Below are positions 1-13,207 of a DNA stretch of 64,000 nt, in pieces. Position 1 is the first letter of the stretch. Each line of letters starts with the position of its first letter. This stretch comes from Lepas anatifera (Eukaryota > Arthropoda > Thecostraca > Lepadidae). Under the pieces are notes generated by a model that had not been told where the DNA came from, did not search any database, and was given only the letters and a program-made list of their open reading frames with translations. A program made the translations under genes and the position numbers. The stretch lies in the NCBI GenBank assembly GCA_034440635.1, contig JAOTON010002191.1, positions 248,001-312,000 of the forward strand, read 5' to 3'.

Positions 1-452
1 GCTTAACTGCTAGACAGGCGCGTGGACTTGACCCCAGACTGGTCTGGCGGCATCACGCCACACGACTGAGACCCAGGGGAGACGACCCGTGACAAAACTC
101 GCGCGTCACTGCCTTGGACCCCTTGCGTCACTGCCTAGGACCCCGCGCGTCACTACCTTGGACCTGGACCTTCAACTGAGCATCCAGACATGATAGTTTA
201 CAGAGTCACGCTCCAGAGAAATCCTAGCGTCTTTGAATAGAGCTTCTGGCATCCTATCTCCCATGGCTCCAGCTCGATTATTCGATCGCGCGAGCTTCCG
301 CTTAACCCGAGTCCGCGGTCGACTCGTCAGGCGGCGCTGAAGACGCAGCAGGAGCGGTCAGCGTCAGCGACGAGACGGCCCCGGCCCTCAGCGGCTGCGA
401 AATGACCATCACAACCGAGATCGTAAATGATGTCCAAACGATACAAAGTAAG
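1..452. other. Unassigned sequence with a short 22-bp tandem repeat
   Basis: No coding signal is evident. Three consecutive 22-bp units built on GCGCGTCACTGCCTTGGACC lie at 101-166, with two to three differences between units. The rest is not recognised. Confidence 0.6.
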
Positions 453-733
453 CATAGGCGGATCCAGGGGGGCAAAGGGAGCACGTGACCCCCTGATCAA
501 CCCTCGGCGCCCCCTGAAATGGTCACGGCGCCCTCCTGAACGGTCGATGACGCCGCTTCCCACCGTCACCCCCCCTCCCCGAATCCTGGCAGGATGCGAA
601 AATCGGCGCCAACCGACAGGATTTGGCGCCCATCTGACAGGTTTTGCCGGTCAAAAGCGGCGCCCCTTGGTCCAGATGGCACCCCCGCCGGGAAGGTGCC
701 CCCCCCCGATCGGCAATCCTGGATCCGCCTATG
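453..733. mobile_element. hAT-type MITE, family 1, copy 1
   Basis: The ends are inverted repeats: CATAGGCGGATCCAGG at the left and its complement at the right. They are flanked by an 8-bp near-duplication, AAAGTAAG (445-452) and AAAGCAAG (734-741), a 7/8 match. An 8-bp duplication and a CA-starting, GGCGGATCCAG-containing terminus are usual for hAT elements. The 281-bp interior is GC-rich and non-coding, with repeated GGCGCC tracts, so it is a non-autonomous element. A second, more diverged copy lies at 29228-29463. Confidence 0.8.
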
Positions 734-1009
734 AAAGCAAGTGCAAGATGCAGCCGCCGCCAGTTCTGACGCGCCTCCAGTTAGGTCTCCTCGTGAGCCC
801 AGCACAATTCCAAGACTGCAGTTTTGTCTATTTTCAAGAGTGTTGCGGGGAAGCAGCACGTTAGCTTTGGCAGAAATTCTGCTGAGTGATCAAATTCAAG
901 TGGACAGCTTTGACCGCGTGTATGTACCACTCCGAGGGATAAGTGGGAGAAAAAGGAGGGTATCAGCAGCATAAGTGTGCATGAACCGGCGAAAGGGGGA
1001 GAAACGTGG

Positions 1010-1320
1010 GACGGAGGGATGGAAAGAGCGGGCTTAATTGGGGACGGGATGGAATGGGACAATATTCTTAATCTCAGCAAAACGGAATGAGACATAATCA
1101 CGTTTTAGAGACATGTTACGGGACGGGAAGTGTTCAATGAGTGGGACGGAATGGGACGGAACAGACTTAAATGGGACGGAATGGGACAGAACAGATTTAA
1201 TGGGACGAAATGGGACGGAACAGACTTAAATGGGACGGAATGGGACGGATGAGACATACACGGGACGGAATGAGACGGAAAAGACCTAAATGGGACGGGT
1301 GGAACGGAATGGGACGGGTG
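1010..1320. repeat. 30-bp minisatellite (GGGACGGAAT family)
   Basis: About six clear 30-bp units lie at 1142-1310. Each contains GGGACGGAATGGGACGGAAC followed by an AGACTTAAAT-like tail; more degenerate units extend left to about 1010. The strand is strongly purine-rich. The short open frame across it (1210-1446) is low-complexity translation of the repeat and not a gene. Confidence 0.85.
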
Positions 1321-1420
1321 TTCAGAGTCTATCCTGTGCTGACCTCATCCAAGGAGGCATCTAGGTTCTCCGTAAAAACAATGGTTGGTCTTGGATCAAC
1401 TGCCGAGACTGCATGGTTCT

Positions 1421-1876
1421 TTAAAGGGAAGGTAGCACCTTCATGACGTGATTTTAACTGATATAGCCAAGTTGTAAAGCAAGTCGGAAAACCCGGTACT
1501 CAATATATCATTTGCCTTGGAACTTGATATTTCCGTAGAAGAAAGCTTAAACCTACCTGCAATGTACCCCTCATGTACCCCTAGCAGCAGGTCACAGTTG
1601 TCATTGCTGTTGGTGTGACGACATATGCTAATGTCACGATGAGCATCAGCCAATCGAAGTCCTTCAAGCTTTTCAAGTATGGTAGTGGTTGCCAGATCAT
1701 GACATCATCCACAGGCAGATATTTATTTCTTTTCCTAGAGGAGTATTTTAAAAATCAAAATATTGAGCTTATTGTACATTGTTCAGAGAAATCATGAGTG
1801 GTTTCATTATTTTCGGCTAAAAGTACGCCTAATCACACTAAATCCGGGATTCGACCAAGGTGCCACGTTCCCTTTA
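1421..1876. mobile_element. TTAA-flanked MITE, family B, copy 1
   Basis: The element runs from TTAAAGGGAAGGTAGCACCTT to the inverted end AAGGTGCCACGTTCCCTTTAA, so both ends sit on a TTAA. A homologous copy of about the same length, in the same orientation, is at 34951-35404, and the two align end to end. A TTAA target is typical of piggyBac-type insertion, but I see no transposase, so the superfamily is an inference. Short frames inside are not conserved as protein between the two copies. Confidence 0.75.
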
Positions 1877-4800
1877 ATGGCTACATGTGTACTGTCCGAT
1901 CTGGTCCGGTCGCCTAATACCCCCACAGCTGCTAAATTCGCTGGCAGGACATATTACATGGAGTTCGTGAGGTGCCGATGGAGCCATCTAAGAATGACAG
2001 AAAATGGTTTCTGTCGAGCTGAGACACAACATAAGTTATGCTGAGGACTGCAGACGAGAAAAGCAAGTATGGCCAAATCTCGAACACCTGGCTCCTTGCA
2101 AGCTTTCCAGCCATGGTTCACTAAAATACTTAATGGCTTAAGAGGACAAAAAAACGAGCTGATTCCAAAGACATAAACTTTTGTACAAGTTGGTCACGTG
2201 CTTTTCACAATTTCTACTTTGTAAATTTTGATTTAGAATCCTTTCGGCTACTTAACTATGGGTTGCTGTAAATCAACTAAAAGTTCACGGTTCTGAGAAC
2301 ACAAATATTTCAACAGAACCGATGCATCTGATGGGAATTCATTGACACATCCCGCTACGTGGGGAGGAGTTTCAACCTTATCATTAAGGCTCAACTTCCA
2401 CGCTATTTATACAGTTTTCGCCTTTACATATGTCGTGCAGATTAGACCTGGGCCGACATGCTTGTCTTTTTACGGTACTTTGCGGAGTTGTTTCGCTCCA
2501 GCCGATGTTTACTTTTCGCATCCCTGCAGGGAGACGTGGATTCATGCCAGTAGCTACGTTTAAAAACTAACTATTTATTTTCGCCGTTAAGAATGCTCCG
2601 ATTCTTGCTCGAGCAGTGGCCAAAAGGCGGGTCAGTGGATTGACGGAGCGCGGTGTTCACGGCAGTGGCTGTACCGAACGCTCATAAGACCCACTCAACC
2701 CCAGGTGTCTCCTGCACCGCTGGGGTGCGATTGGAGTTTTAGGGCACATCAGCCGCCAGGGCTGTATGCTCCCGTCGTTATCGGGTTAACTCAGACCGCA
2801 GCTGTTCTGGTTACCTCCTATACCTCGGCATATACCGTAGCACTGCAGCACTATTCCATGGAACCTAGGCTGAATTGCGGATGCCTACCAACAGATACAG
2901 TCACAGACAGAGGATCAGTGTACCAGCAGGCCAAGAGCTCGCATTTTTCATCGACGCTAAACATATAATGGGAGTATTTTTGCCACAAACTATAGGCTTA
3001 TGGTTTTTCCAGAGTAGCTATTGGCACCAATTAATTTCTTCCTGTTAAACAAAGACGAGGCTATCAGCCAGGGCACTGCCCGCAACAGCAGACGTAAGGG
3101 GGCCCCTTTAAGTGTACAAATGGCGTGGAAATTGCGCTGAATGACAGTGTTGAAGCTCCAGATTTGAAGGCATGTGTCAATAAATTCCCATGAGACGCTT
3201 GTGGGTTCTGTTGAAACGTTGTCAGAAACGCGAGTTTTTATTTTACAAGCAGCAACCATTGGTTAAGTACTCAGTTTGATTATGAATCACTGGTGAAATA
3301 TAGAATTTACAACAAACAAACTGAAATTGTGAAAAAAACGTTGAACACGTAAGCAATTTAAATATTTTGAATCAGCCCGTTCCCAACTTTTGAAGGGTAT
3401 TTGTTTTTCTTTGAGGCGACAACGTTGTTCTGGTAAAATTGTGCCGCTTCAGCTTATCTTGCACGTGAACTCAAAGTATACATAACAAGTTAATATGATT
3501 GGTCATTGGTCAAGAGACATAGAATAGCCAGAATACAAGAAAAGATCAATAATCAGGTCGCAGCGTCCAGAGGCGCACGGCCTAACTCTGGGTTCGGAGC
3601 CCGCTCGGAAGGGCAGACCCACCGAGTGCGCTGGCACACGCGCAAACCACCGTCTGAACTGGACCGCAGCCGACGGTTCTACCCTGTGGCAAGTGCCCAG
3701 ACCTGGAGCTCCAGTCAGTCAGTTGAGCGCCCCTCCCCCTCACATACCCAACCGCCCGGACGCCTCCCTGCTTCAATCGCAAACGCAAACTGCAGCCAGT
3801 CACGAACAGCCGACCTGCGTACGTTGGCCGCGTCAATCAGTGAGTGCAGGCACTGGTCAGAGCAAGGGCACGTCACTGAGGCTAAAAATGGCTGAAACAC
3901 GTTCCCAGGGGAATACTCCTAGTCCCACCCAATACTAAGGACCCCGGCATTTCCCGCATCCACCGCGGTATGACACCGGATCAGTGGCACGTCCATAGTG
4001 ACTGAGGCTGTGGCAACCGGACAATCCCCATCGCCACCCAAAACGGGCATATACCCACACAATAGGGGCTCGCTTCCACCCTCACAACAGCCAGAGCAGC
4101 TGTTTATACCACCACACCATGGCCGTAGTTCCGATTGGTCGGCTGCGTCCAAAAGCTGAAACGGGCTAGCCCATCTTTTCAATGTCATTAATTGAACAGT
4201 GCACAGACAGCACGAAGTTATTTTCGTCGTATGCGCATACATAATTAACACCCCGAAGGCGCTTCAACATAATGTATCGAACATCAGCAAGGGTAATACG
4301 GACGAGCAACGCAGCGCATATCCAGAGTCAGCAGTTCAGAAGTTGTAAGTGAAGGCCGTGATTTCAGTGAGGCAAGTCGCATCACTCCGGACGTCCAGGG
4401 TGCTTCTCCGCCGTCGGTCTGTATCGGGCCCAATTCCTTCCAGTTGGAAGCGTCCCGTGTGGAAGCAGAGAGTTTCCAAGCCCAGGTGGCGAAATTCTCC
4501 GTATCGACATCTACTTGACTAAAAAACCCTGCACTCCATTATTTACATCTGTAAAGTCACTCACCTAATGACCCAAATAACTGTAGTTGGCCGCCCTCAT
4601 GTTGAGCTCCATTGCAAGAAAAACCGTGGGCGCGTTGTAGGCTATTATGGCCTCCATGGTTTCCTTGCGATGTAAATTGGACTGAACACAACGGTGCGGT
4701 CCGTTGCATTTGCATAATTCACCAGGTGCTGCCGTGTTTTAGACCACCTGCTCTGCGGTTTCAACGGATGGTCGTCCAATCCTTACCCCTTCGGGAACGC

Positions 4801-7800
4801 ATCGCAGTTGATGTATGCCAACTTCATTCTCCTCTTCACAACTTGGGGTAGATATTTTTCGCACGTATTTTAGGCCCACCGTGACCAGAACCACTTTCAT
4901 AGTGTCCCATAATAATGTTCATCATTCACAACAGTTTCCTTTACAGAACAACATCCATACACAGACAAGCATTACATGAAGATGAAAACATTACGAAAGG
5001 GGTATGGAAATGAGCAGAGTATGGAAAAATTGAAAATTAAAAGCACATTATCCTCCTGATTCCACGCCATCGACTAAATGCTACCGGAAATGCGCTCAAA
5101 GTCACTTCGTTTTCAGTCAACAATGATAACCTTACTGCTAGGGCAAACCATTTTTTTGGAGGGAGGGGGGAGGCAAGGAGGTCCTACCGTTAGTGGAGCG
5201 CCACGTAATCAATACTACGACTCCGTTGATTACGCGTTGGGCGAAATCCCAAAGCACTCAGTTTTTTGCGAGTTTACGCGTCCGGCGTATCTTATTGTCA
5301 GACAGATGGGCGTCGAGCGGGGCGACGTCACCACCAAAATTATGGGTCTAGAATTAGATTTTTGTGCATTTAACCGCTCTTTCCTGCGAAGACTGTGTAT
5401 AGGCTCCAAACTATACTGTTCGGTGTATCGGTGAAGTGTATCGGCAATGTTTTCAAAGACAGCCAATACGCTCAAACTTTGCCTCCTACTCCTCTCTCCC
5501 CCTGTCATCGCCAGTCTGGTGTCCATCCCCCAATCCAAAACTCCTTTTCGACGCCCCTGGGTAGAGGCTTACCCGTCACTACCCGTAGCGTGCTCCCGCC
5601 AGTGGTAGAATTTAGTCAGCACCACCTGTACCCTTGTGCGACCATTCAACCCCTCACAGATAGGGCTCCTAATCTAGTTTTAAGAGATGAGTTTCCAAAC
5701 ATTTAAAGGGGCTTTCACCCATTAATTTGGTGAGGAAGAGCAGCGGCATTTCATCCCAAAATGAAAAAAACGGAAATACGTTTTCGCATTTTTTGCCCCT
5801 TCTCCATCCGACTTCATAGAACCACCTGAAATGGCCTCTCCTGCATCCGCCGGGAGCATCTAGTAGTTATCAGACTTGTACTTGAGACCTTTGGACTTTT
5901 AATGCGGTAAGCACAAGCTAAAAAGGTGTTTATAAAAAAACCTACAATGTATGTTAAAAAATGCATGATATAAGTAATGTACTGGTAGCGTTCTCAAAGA
6001 AAAGGGCATAGTGTACCGGGACATGCTTTGCAATTAGTTATCTTGAATTGTACAGCTTGAGTTTTAATAGGCAATGCCTGTGGCCACTTTGCATAAATAA
6101 ACAAAGCAGCGTATATGACTGGTAAAGTGCTCCCGGCCACCACCAGCCGTCACAGACACACAGGGCACGGCACAGGAGCCAAACACTTTTATTCGATTCT
6201 AATTCAGCCTGACCTGTTCCCTTTCGGTACTGTTCAGAAGAAAATTTTGGTGAAATACACGTAGCGAAAGCGTCGGCAGGTTTGTCGATCGAAAGGAGCT
6301 GGAAGTCTGCCATCTACCAATGACACAACCATTTAGAAAATTGCTCACCACCACACAACATAGTGGGAACGTTGTAGGACAAGAGAAAACACTTAACATA
6401 TGGTTATCGATAACTTGTGTATGACAATATCGGCATCCTTCATCTTATTTACGAACTCTCGATCCTTCTAATTCTAATGAAACTGCGCATGCAATATGCA
6501 TGTGCAATTTCGCGGAGCGGAGCTGCCCATGCATATATGCGGAGTTATTTAATATGCGAAGTCATTTTCAGAAACAGATAAGTATCCGACCGAGCAACGG
6601 AGCTTCAGGCATCATCAGCAAATGAGCAGCTAGCTCTAAAATGGCACAATTACAGCTACCTCAGAGCACCCAGGTCAAATCAGACACATCCACAGAGCTA
6701 CGGAACATCTATAACGGCCGAAAGCAGGGACTGAGACTGTTTCAATGAAACTCCGAACCCAACAGCATCATACGTCTAATTCTGTATCAACACCCGTCTC
6801 ACCTTCAGAGCAATCATGTTGCATTAAAAATAGAAAAGGGTCGGGAACCTTTATTTCATATCTGGTAAAGACATCCATCCAGTTCAGCCACAGATCATCC
6901 GGGACACAGCAGTACATTCCAGCTGAACAAGTGCCTCTCGGGGGCGACTTCCAGTTCTATTTTTAAGCCGGCGCTTCCCGGACGCGGCCAGATGGGCGAT
7001 CAGGCTATAACCAAATCGAGTTTGCCCTGGCAGTCAGCTGTTCTGTGCGACTCCAGACAGCACGGCCAGCAGGCGGCAAGCCTGGCGCAGACAGGGTCAA
7101 GGCGTCGAACGCGACGAACGAGAGCTAAAGTAGCGATTAAGCTACCCGGACGGCAGGATGGCGCACCCCTGGAACGTGCGACACATGGCATGTGCGCTTT
7201 TCACTTAGCAGGCAGGCAACGCTACTATTCACCTACTCTACGGCGACAAATCCACTATTTCGACTGTTGTCTCCGACTTCTGGGAAAGCGCAGCCGCCTA
7301 CCCCGAGGAGCGCCTGACAAACAGGTCCGGCGCCAGCGCGCGGGCCCGTGTGGCGGTCAGTTGCGGAGCCCGGTGGCACACAGCAGCCTATCGACCGCAA
7401 GAGCTCTGCCCCCGCGCCACTGGGGAGCCGGGCGGGCACCCGACACTGCCGCCCAGCTCACGTGCTGACATTACGGTTAGCCACCCACCAGCCGCCACAC
7501 AACCACTTCAGGAGAACAACAGCCGCAGTTGGCAGCCTGGTGACGGCTTTCACTCCAATCCACCGCCCCGCGGTGCCGCCCAATTCTAAAATAACGTGAT
7601 CCTCACCCTCCCCTAGAATCAAGGGAAGGGCGAGGAGCAAATGCACTTGCTCCTTCTCAGGGTAGGTACAGTCTGTCTCATTAGTATCGCTCCTATCACA
7701 GGGTGCTGGACCAGCCAGCCTAGGAGGTTTGAGAGTCTGTCTCCACCAAATCGTCATCGCTGTGCGCATTAACGCTCCAATGATGAAAATGAGGGATGTG

Positions 7801-8309
7801 ACTAAATGTACCCCTCCATGGGGCGTTAAAGCCACAGAGCAAAAACAAGGCTTATGAGACAGATTGTACAGGCGCGTGACCTGTCCCGCGACTGGGGCAC
7901 AATACAATAATGTACTCACTAGTTGGATTGCAATTCTTAGGAGTTACCAGGTGTACCGACAAACTGACAAACATGGTTTTCGGGCCACACAGTATGATAC
8001 TCGATTTGTATTCACTGCCTATTATGCATATGGTGTCCGCTGGTACCTTGTATCCTCACGTTTATCTGAATGCTGACAAACGGCACCGGCGAGACTTACT
8101 CCGTTCGTGAAATAAATACAGGCCGCATTGGTGCCCAAGAAGCAAGAGCTCGCCTAGGATGCTCATACTTAAAAACTTGACATCATGTCCTAGCACAAAG
8201 TTGTTATCTACTTCACCTCCACCTATTGCTTCGTAAGCACCTATTGCTCATCTGATCTGATAAAAAGCAGCCGACACTCAGTGCAAATTTCTCTGCAGTA
8301 GCCATTTTA
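1877..8309. other. Long stretch without recognisable genes
   Basis: No frame here shows a domain, repeat or splice structure that I recognise. Two GC-rich patches stand out, about 3560-3860 and 6960-7600. The longest frame in the second (6992-7468, 158 codons) is Arg- and Ala-rich and looks like chance translation of GC-rich DNA. AT-rich sequence fills the rest. First exons or untranslated exons of a host gene cannot be excluded. Confidence 0.5.
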
Positions 8310-8940
8310 TTTTCCGTGTCCTTTCGTTTGTTTCGTGTATCGTACTTTCCAGGTCTTTGTCTTTAAATTAAGCTTAAATTGTTTTCTTGTCTCTTCTTTT
8401 TAGTCTTTTTGAAGCGTTTTTTCTATGCTCCTTCATGTTCCTTCCTTTGTTTTGTGCTTTTTTGTCACAAGTTCGTCCAAACATATTCATTTTATGCTTC
8501 TTCCGTTGGTTTCGTTTGTTTATTTTATTTTGCGCATCGCACATTGTGGCCTTTGTCTTTACTATGCGTAAAATGTGTTTTCTTGACACTTATTTTAAGC
8601 GTTCAAGCGCTTTTTGCCATGTTTCTTATCTTCTTTTTCTTGTTTTGTGTTTTGTTATTTTGGTATATCTCTGTTCTTTTCTCTTTCCGTTAATGTTGTG
8701 TGTTAATTATGTAAATTGCACATATGTGGCCCTTTGACTTTATATCATACACAAAATTGGTTTCTTGCCATTTCAGTTTTTGACGATTTTTTTTCTTTTT
8801 TTCATTTATGCTCCTTTCGTTTGGTTAGGTTTTTCTGTTTAGCTTTTTGTCGATTGCTATATTTGTCTTTTTGTCTCTATCGTTTAGTCCAACTATGATC
8901 TGTTTTGATCTGACAATATAAGCAATTGTTTCTTTTGACG
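8310..8940. repeat. T-rich degenerate tandem repeat, period about 190 bp
   Basis: Related segments recur near 8340, 8540 and 8720. Each is a TGTGGCCTTTGTCTTTA-like block followed by a TTTTCTTG-type block (about 8381, 8578 and 8760). The + strand is extremely T-rich and A-poor. Overlapping frames in this stretch (for example 8387-8737) are Phe/Leu/Cys-rich and are judged to be composition artefacts. Confidence 0.6.
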
Positions 8941-10066
8941 TTAGACCTGTTGCTTTGTCTCTTAAAGTGTTCTCTGTGTCTGTCTGCTTATTGCTTGATT
9001 TTATTCGTTCTGGTTTTTCTTCTCTGGCATTCTTTTCGTGCTTCTACTCACCCTTACCCTTCATTATAAAAAATGATGATGCTGGTCTAAGAAAGTTAAT
9101 ATAAATCCCAAGCACCTACATAAAGCGTTGTGAAATGCAACATCTTCACTAAAAATGCCAAGACTCTTTCTTTGGTACTTGTTTAGATAAGATGAACATT
9201 AGGCTGTTATTCTTTCTTCTGACTAAATCCTGGTCAACAACGCTCTCTAGTTTATCATGTACAAAATAAGAAGTGTACAGCTTCGCACGCAATAAACTAT
9301 ATCCAGCACATCTACAGCAGATCTGGGCACACTAAAGCAATAAAAACTGGAAGACAACATTGCATCCAACAATACCTATGGTCCCCAGAAATGGCAATAA
9401 CTTTAAGAAGATCATCGATCATCATCGAATCATCTACGATTTTCTCGGAACTAGGTGCCGCTACACCATAGCTCAGAGCCTAGGGTTCGAGTTATCTGTC
9501 CCGCGGTCGAGTTTTGACGCTGATGTAACAGCGGTGGACGTGGTGGAGCGGTGGTCGACATGTTCCCCGGCACCGGCGGGTCAGCAATAAGTCAGCCACT
9601 CCAATAAGGTGGGTCCGGGAGCGACGTTCGGTCTCGGGACGGTCACCACCACACGGTCCCCCGCGCCGCGCTGCGTCAGACGCGACAGAAACAACGGGCA
9701 CAATATCCCAGCAGGATGTCACTTATACTGAAGGCAGCGTGTTCAGCGATTGAGCTCGCGGTGTCTGCTGCGCAGAGCCAGGGGCATACGATAGGTTTTA
9801 GCCAGGTCGCCTGGCAGTTGTTTCGGCTCGGAATATTGCGGTACGGAAGGAGCTGACTCTCCGGAGAAACCGGGTGTCATTAGTTTCGGGCTGAGCGAGG
9901 GGGAACAAACGCAACCAACTCCAACACATAGGAAACCTCATGCAATTGGCTGGCTTTGTAATCAATCTTAGGCCTAATCAGCGAAGAGACTGAATTTATT
10001 TACCTTCATTTAATTGAATTCATCTAATGACCTACTTGGCAGAAATGGTGTTTAAAGTAATGCATT
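8941..10066. other. Unassigned sequence
   Basis: No recognisable gene or element. The part from 9490 to 9720 is GC-richer, but no frame in it carries a known motif. Confidence 0.5.
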
Positions 10067-10914
10067 CTAACGCGCGCATTGACGGGGGTCTGAGCCACAT
10101 TCGTTTTGACGGGGGAGCGGATACCCGCCCCCCCTAAGATCTCGAAAACCAAGCTAGGTAGCGAAAAATGGTAACCTGCGTTGGGTTGCCCATCTACTTC
10201 CCATAGCAAATATTTGAACCCATTTTCAGGTCAAATTTAAGGTCACTAAAGGTCAAAACATGCCGTCATAGGGATAACATGTAAATAAAGGTTTTCGGTT
10301 ATTTCATCTGAACTAGTTACGATGGAGCAAAACAATTTGAGCCATACGAATCTTCGCTGCAAGCCGAATCGAATGATGTATAATATGACCTTGCTAGGTC
10401 AAATCAAGGATTTGGCCCGACCAGAGGTCAGATCAAGGTCAAACTAGGTAAAATGCATATCATTAGAACCACAAAGACAGGGCAAATCTAATGAAGTTAA
10501 AATAAGCGCTCTATCACCTTCCGTTACTAAATTATTCAGTTAAAACCATTTTCCCATGTATGTATTTCCAATGGAGAGGTCATGGCTCGTACCTGACCTT
10601 AGGTCATCGATATAAGAAATACCGGAACATATTCTAGAGAACTCGGTGGGGCCATTATGTGATATGAATTTCAATCGGATACGCTCCCCCGTTCTGACTT
10701 ATGTTATTCTAAACTTTTTAGGTCAGGTTACTTGACCCGTACTGGTGACCTGACCTGAGATGACCTAACCTTAAAATTTTGAGAAGAAAAAAACTGTAAA
10801 AATGATGAGAGAAAAGGTATGCAAAGTACGGCGGCGCTTTGCGCCGCCGTTTTTATGTTATTTCCGAAAAACCCGAGGGGGACGGGTACCCACCCCCGTC
10901 AATGCGCGTGTTAA
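10067..10914 (+). mobile_element. AGGTCA-rich TTAA element, copy 1
   Basis: This 848-bp element has inverted ends. The left is CTAACGCGCGCATTGACGG and the right is CCGTCAATGCGCGTGTTAA, so the right end sits on TTAA and the left TTAA appears mutated to CTAA. The interior contains many AGGTCA/TGACCT hexamers, including TGACCTTAGGTCA-type arrangements and a CCTGACCTGAGATGACCTAA stretch. Near the right end is a strong hairpin (10828-10850). Homologues lie at 34100-34954 and 45794-46623 (both inverted relative to this one), and a related subfamily at 26101-27081 and 61533-62085. No transposase is visible. Confidence 0.8.
10828..10850. other. Perfect GC-rich hairpin inside AGGTCA element copy 1
   Basis: A 10-bp arm, ACGGCGGCGC, is separated by TTT from its exact complement and followed by a short T-run. 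The position near the right end is shared by the other copies, where the arm is more degenerate (for example near 34175 and 45850). Confidence 0.85.
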
Positions 10915-13149
10915 AGTTTGTTCAGTTAATTAAATCAAAGTTTAATTTTGCATATCATACCACAGTACGCCGGTCTGTGCTTAACAATCCAATACAAAGT
11001 GGTACAAAGTGGCCAGACCCACCAAAACGTAAATCAAAACAAAACCACAGCCTCCAATACATCACCGAGCAAGACAATGAAACGATCGTCAACGCCGGAA
11101 AACTCGACTCTCCCGAACTCTGAGCTTGCAATGAGAGGCAGCAAGGTCGGGCCAAAGGGGACACCTCATGCGCGGCAGGATTCCAAACGGATCAATGTCG
11201 GCTGCGATGGCGCTACCGGTGAAGTGATTTGACCCTAATGATGACGGATCTAGGCCGATTAACGAACCACTGATAGTCGGCGCCCGGAGACACCCTGTTG
11301 TGGCGTGACCTGAGACGATCCACCCCCGAGGGCAAAGGCGACCTCCAGCACATTACAGGCAGCATTACCAGATAACCAAAACACGCTGTAAGAAAACAAC
11401 GGTTCGTTGTCCTCTCTTGAGATTACAGAAATCCGGCTCTGCCCATCGTACAGCCCTGTACTGCAACATCTGGCAATGTTGACAAACAACCTCCATTGGA
11501 CAATATCACAACCAACTGTAAACAATCCTGTGCCAGGAACATCATCTTCCTTTGCTAAACTGACAAAATAACGCAGGTCCTTCCTTCCCCCCCAAAAAAA
11601 CACTCCTCAAAACCATAACCCATCCACATATGACTCACCCCGGCTGCGGCTTTCTAAACAGTTGCAGTTGAGCATCGGTGCCGCGGCCGGGGCATAGTCA
11701 TAGAAACAAAATATACGGCCGAGAAAGCATTAAACACAACAGGTCGTCCCCAAACTTCCGCAGCCAATAAGGAGAATCCGTTAAAAACCAGAGATCTAAA
11801 AACCAGAGATCTTGACCCAAGTACGATTTAGATACGAAACTCTGATCTGGATCAAGACCCAAACTCCGAACCAGGGACGTATTCGACATATTTACCACGC
11901 GGCACGCTGATAGGACTCGAGGGCCAGGCTTCGTAATAGTTTAAAAGTGTCAAGACAATTTCTATGCTTATGTTTGATTTCTATCACATAATAACCAGCG
12001 AGCCACCTTTATTGGCGATAGCCAGGCGGATACTTCTGTTCCAAGAGTGCAATGGAAGATTAATATGAATAAAACAACCCCAATTTGTTCACCTTGCCAG
12101 AATTGCTCGATTTGATCTAAGTCAATTCTTGACCATACGATATTCTGTTTCAGTTCCGTGATCAGGGTCAGTCAGTTCAGGCGCAATAAGAGAATGCCTC
12201 ACTCACACCCAACTTATATGGCACACGATAGAACAAAATGGACATGATGGTAGCTCGATAACACTGAAATTCCTCTTCCTTTTGACTTTCTGAGTGAACC
12301 ATTAGCTAGGGGAGGGGGTGGCAAGACAGGGATAGGTAAGTTTGAGGCCCTGCATCTTGCTTGCTTTTCACATGACGATGATTTAACTTTAAATGAAGAT
12401 TCTGAGAATATTTGTGTATCCCTGCTCTCAAACACATTGAGCATCGTGTTTATTTCCTGGAGTAATACCATTTGGGGTAGAATGCTGCTGCAATCCCATC
12501 TGGCCCCAACAAGTGGGGTAAGACGAGCTTTTACATGTATATTATCTTTGGTAAATATTTCCCTACGATTACATACTTGTGTTGAAAAATTCAGAGATTT
12601 GAAACATGCGAAAATGCGACGTTTCGAGGAAATAACCGATAGACAACTATTTCAACTAAATTTATATAAAACCTTATTTGTTTTCAGAATTAAAAAAGAT
12701 AACTGCATAATATTTAAACCAGCTTGTGAGAAAAGCTTAGAATAATGACTATGAAAAAATTTAGAAACGGCAGCGACTTAGAATATGGTTTTGAAGATAA
12801 AATCATTTTTCACTCAGTGTCCTTCTAAACCGTCATGGACACAGGCTTGGAAATCGCATGTTTTGCAATCACCAACCAGGCTGGAGTGATGGAAAATATA
12901 TAAGTGATGGCATGATATATTTTCATGCCCTCCCAAGGCCTACGTTGGCTATCTGGCAGTCAAACCACAGCCAAAATAAGTAGAACCCTGCAAACAAAAC
13001 TTCTTGCTATATTAAAGTGAACCACGAATTTTGTTTTTCTGGAATTTTGACTGAATAACAAAGCCCATGTGCTCATGCTTTTGGCAGGCGACAAAACGTG
13101 GGCCTCACCAGGCATGACGCACTGTGGGCCTCATGGTGGCCTCATGGTC
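10915..13149. other. Unassigned sequence
   Basis: Nothing recognisable on either strand. The open frames (the longest is 114 codons on the - strand at 11259-11603) lack motifs and are near chance length. Confidence 0.5.
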
Positions 13150-13207
13150 ACGGGCAGAGGCTTGCCAGTGACCAGGTAAGCCTCTGCCCGTCTTACCTGG
13201 TCACTGG
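13150..13207. repeat. Two interlocked perfect inverted repeats
   Basis: Arm A (13150-13163, ACGGGCAGAGGCTT) pairs perfectly with 13178-13191. Arm B (13165-13180, CCAGTGACCAGGTAAG) pairs perfectly with 13192-13207. The order A-B-A'-B' means that the two hairpins compete or could form a pseudoknot. Confidence 0.9.

Noticed and set aside
6992..7468. 158-codon + strand frame
   Set aside because: It lies in GC-rich DNA with frames open on both strands. It is Arg/Ala/Pro-rich, with no motif and no splice signals.
8387..8737. 116-codon hydrophobic frame resembling a membrane protein
   Set aside because: Phe/Leu/Cys content follows from the T-rich strand of a degenerate repeat, and overlapping frames are equally open.
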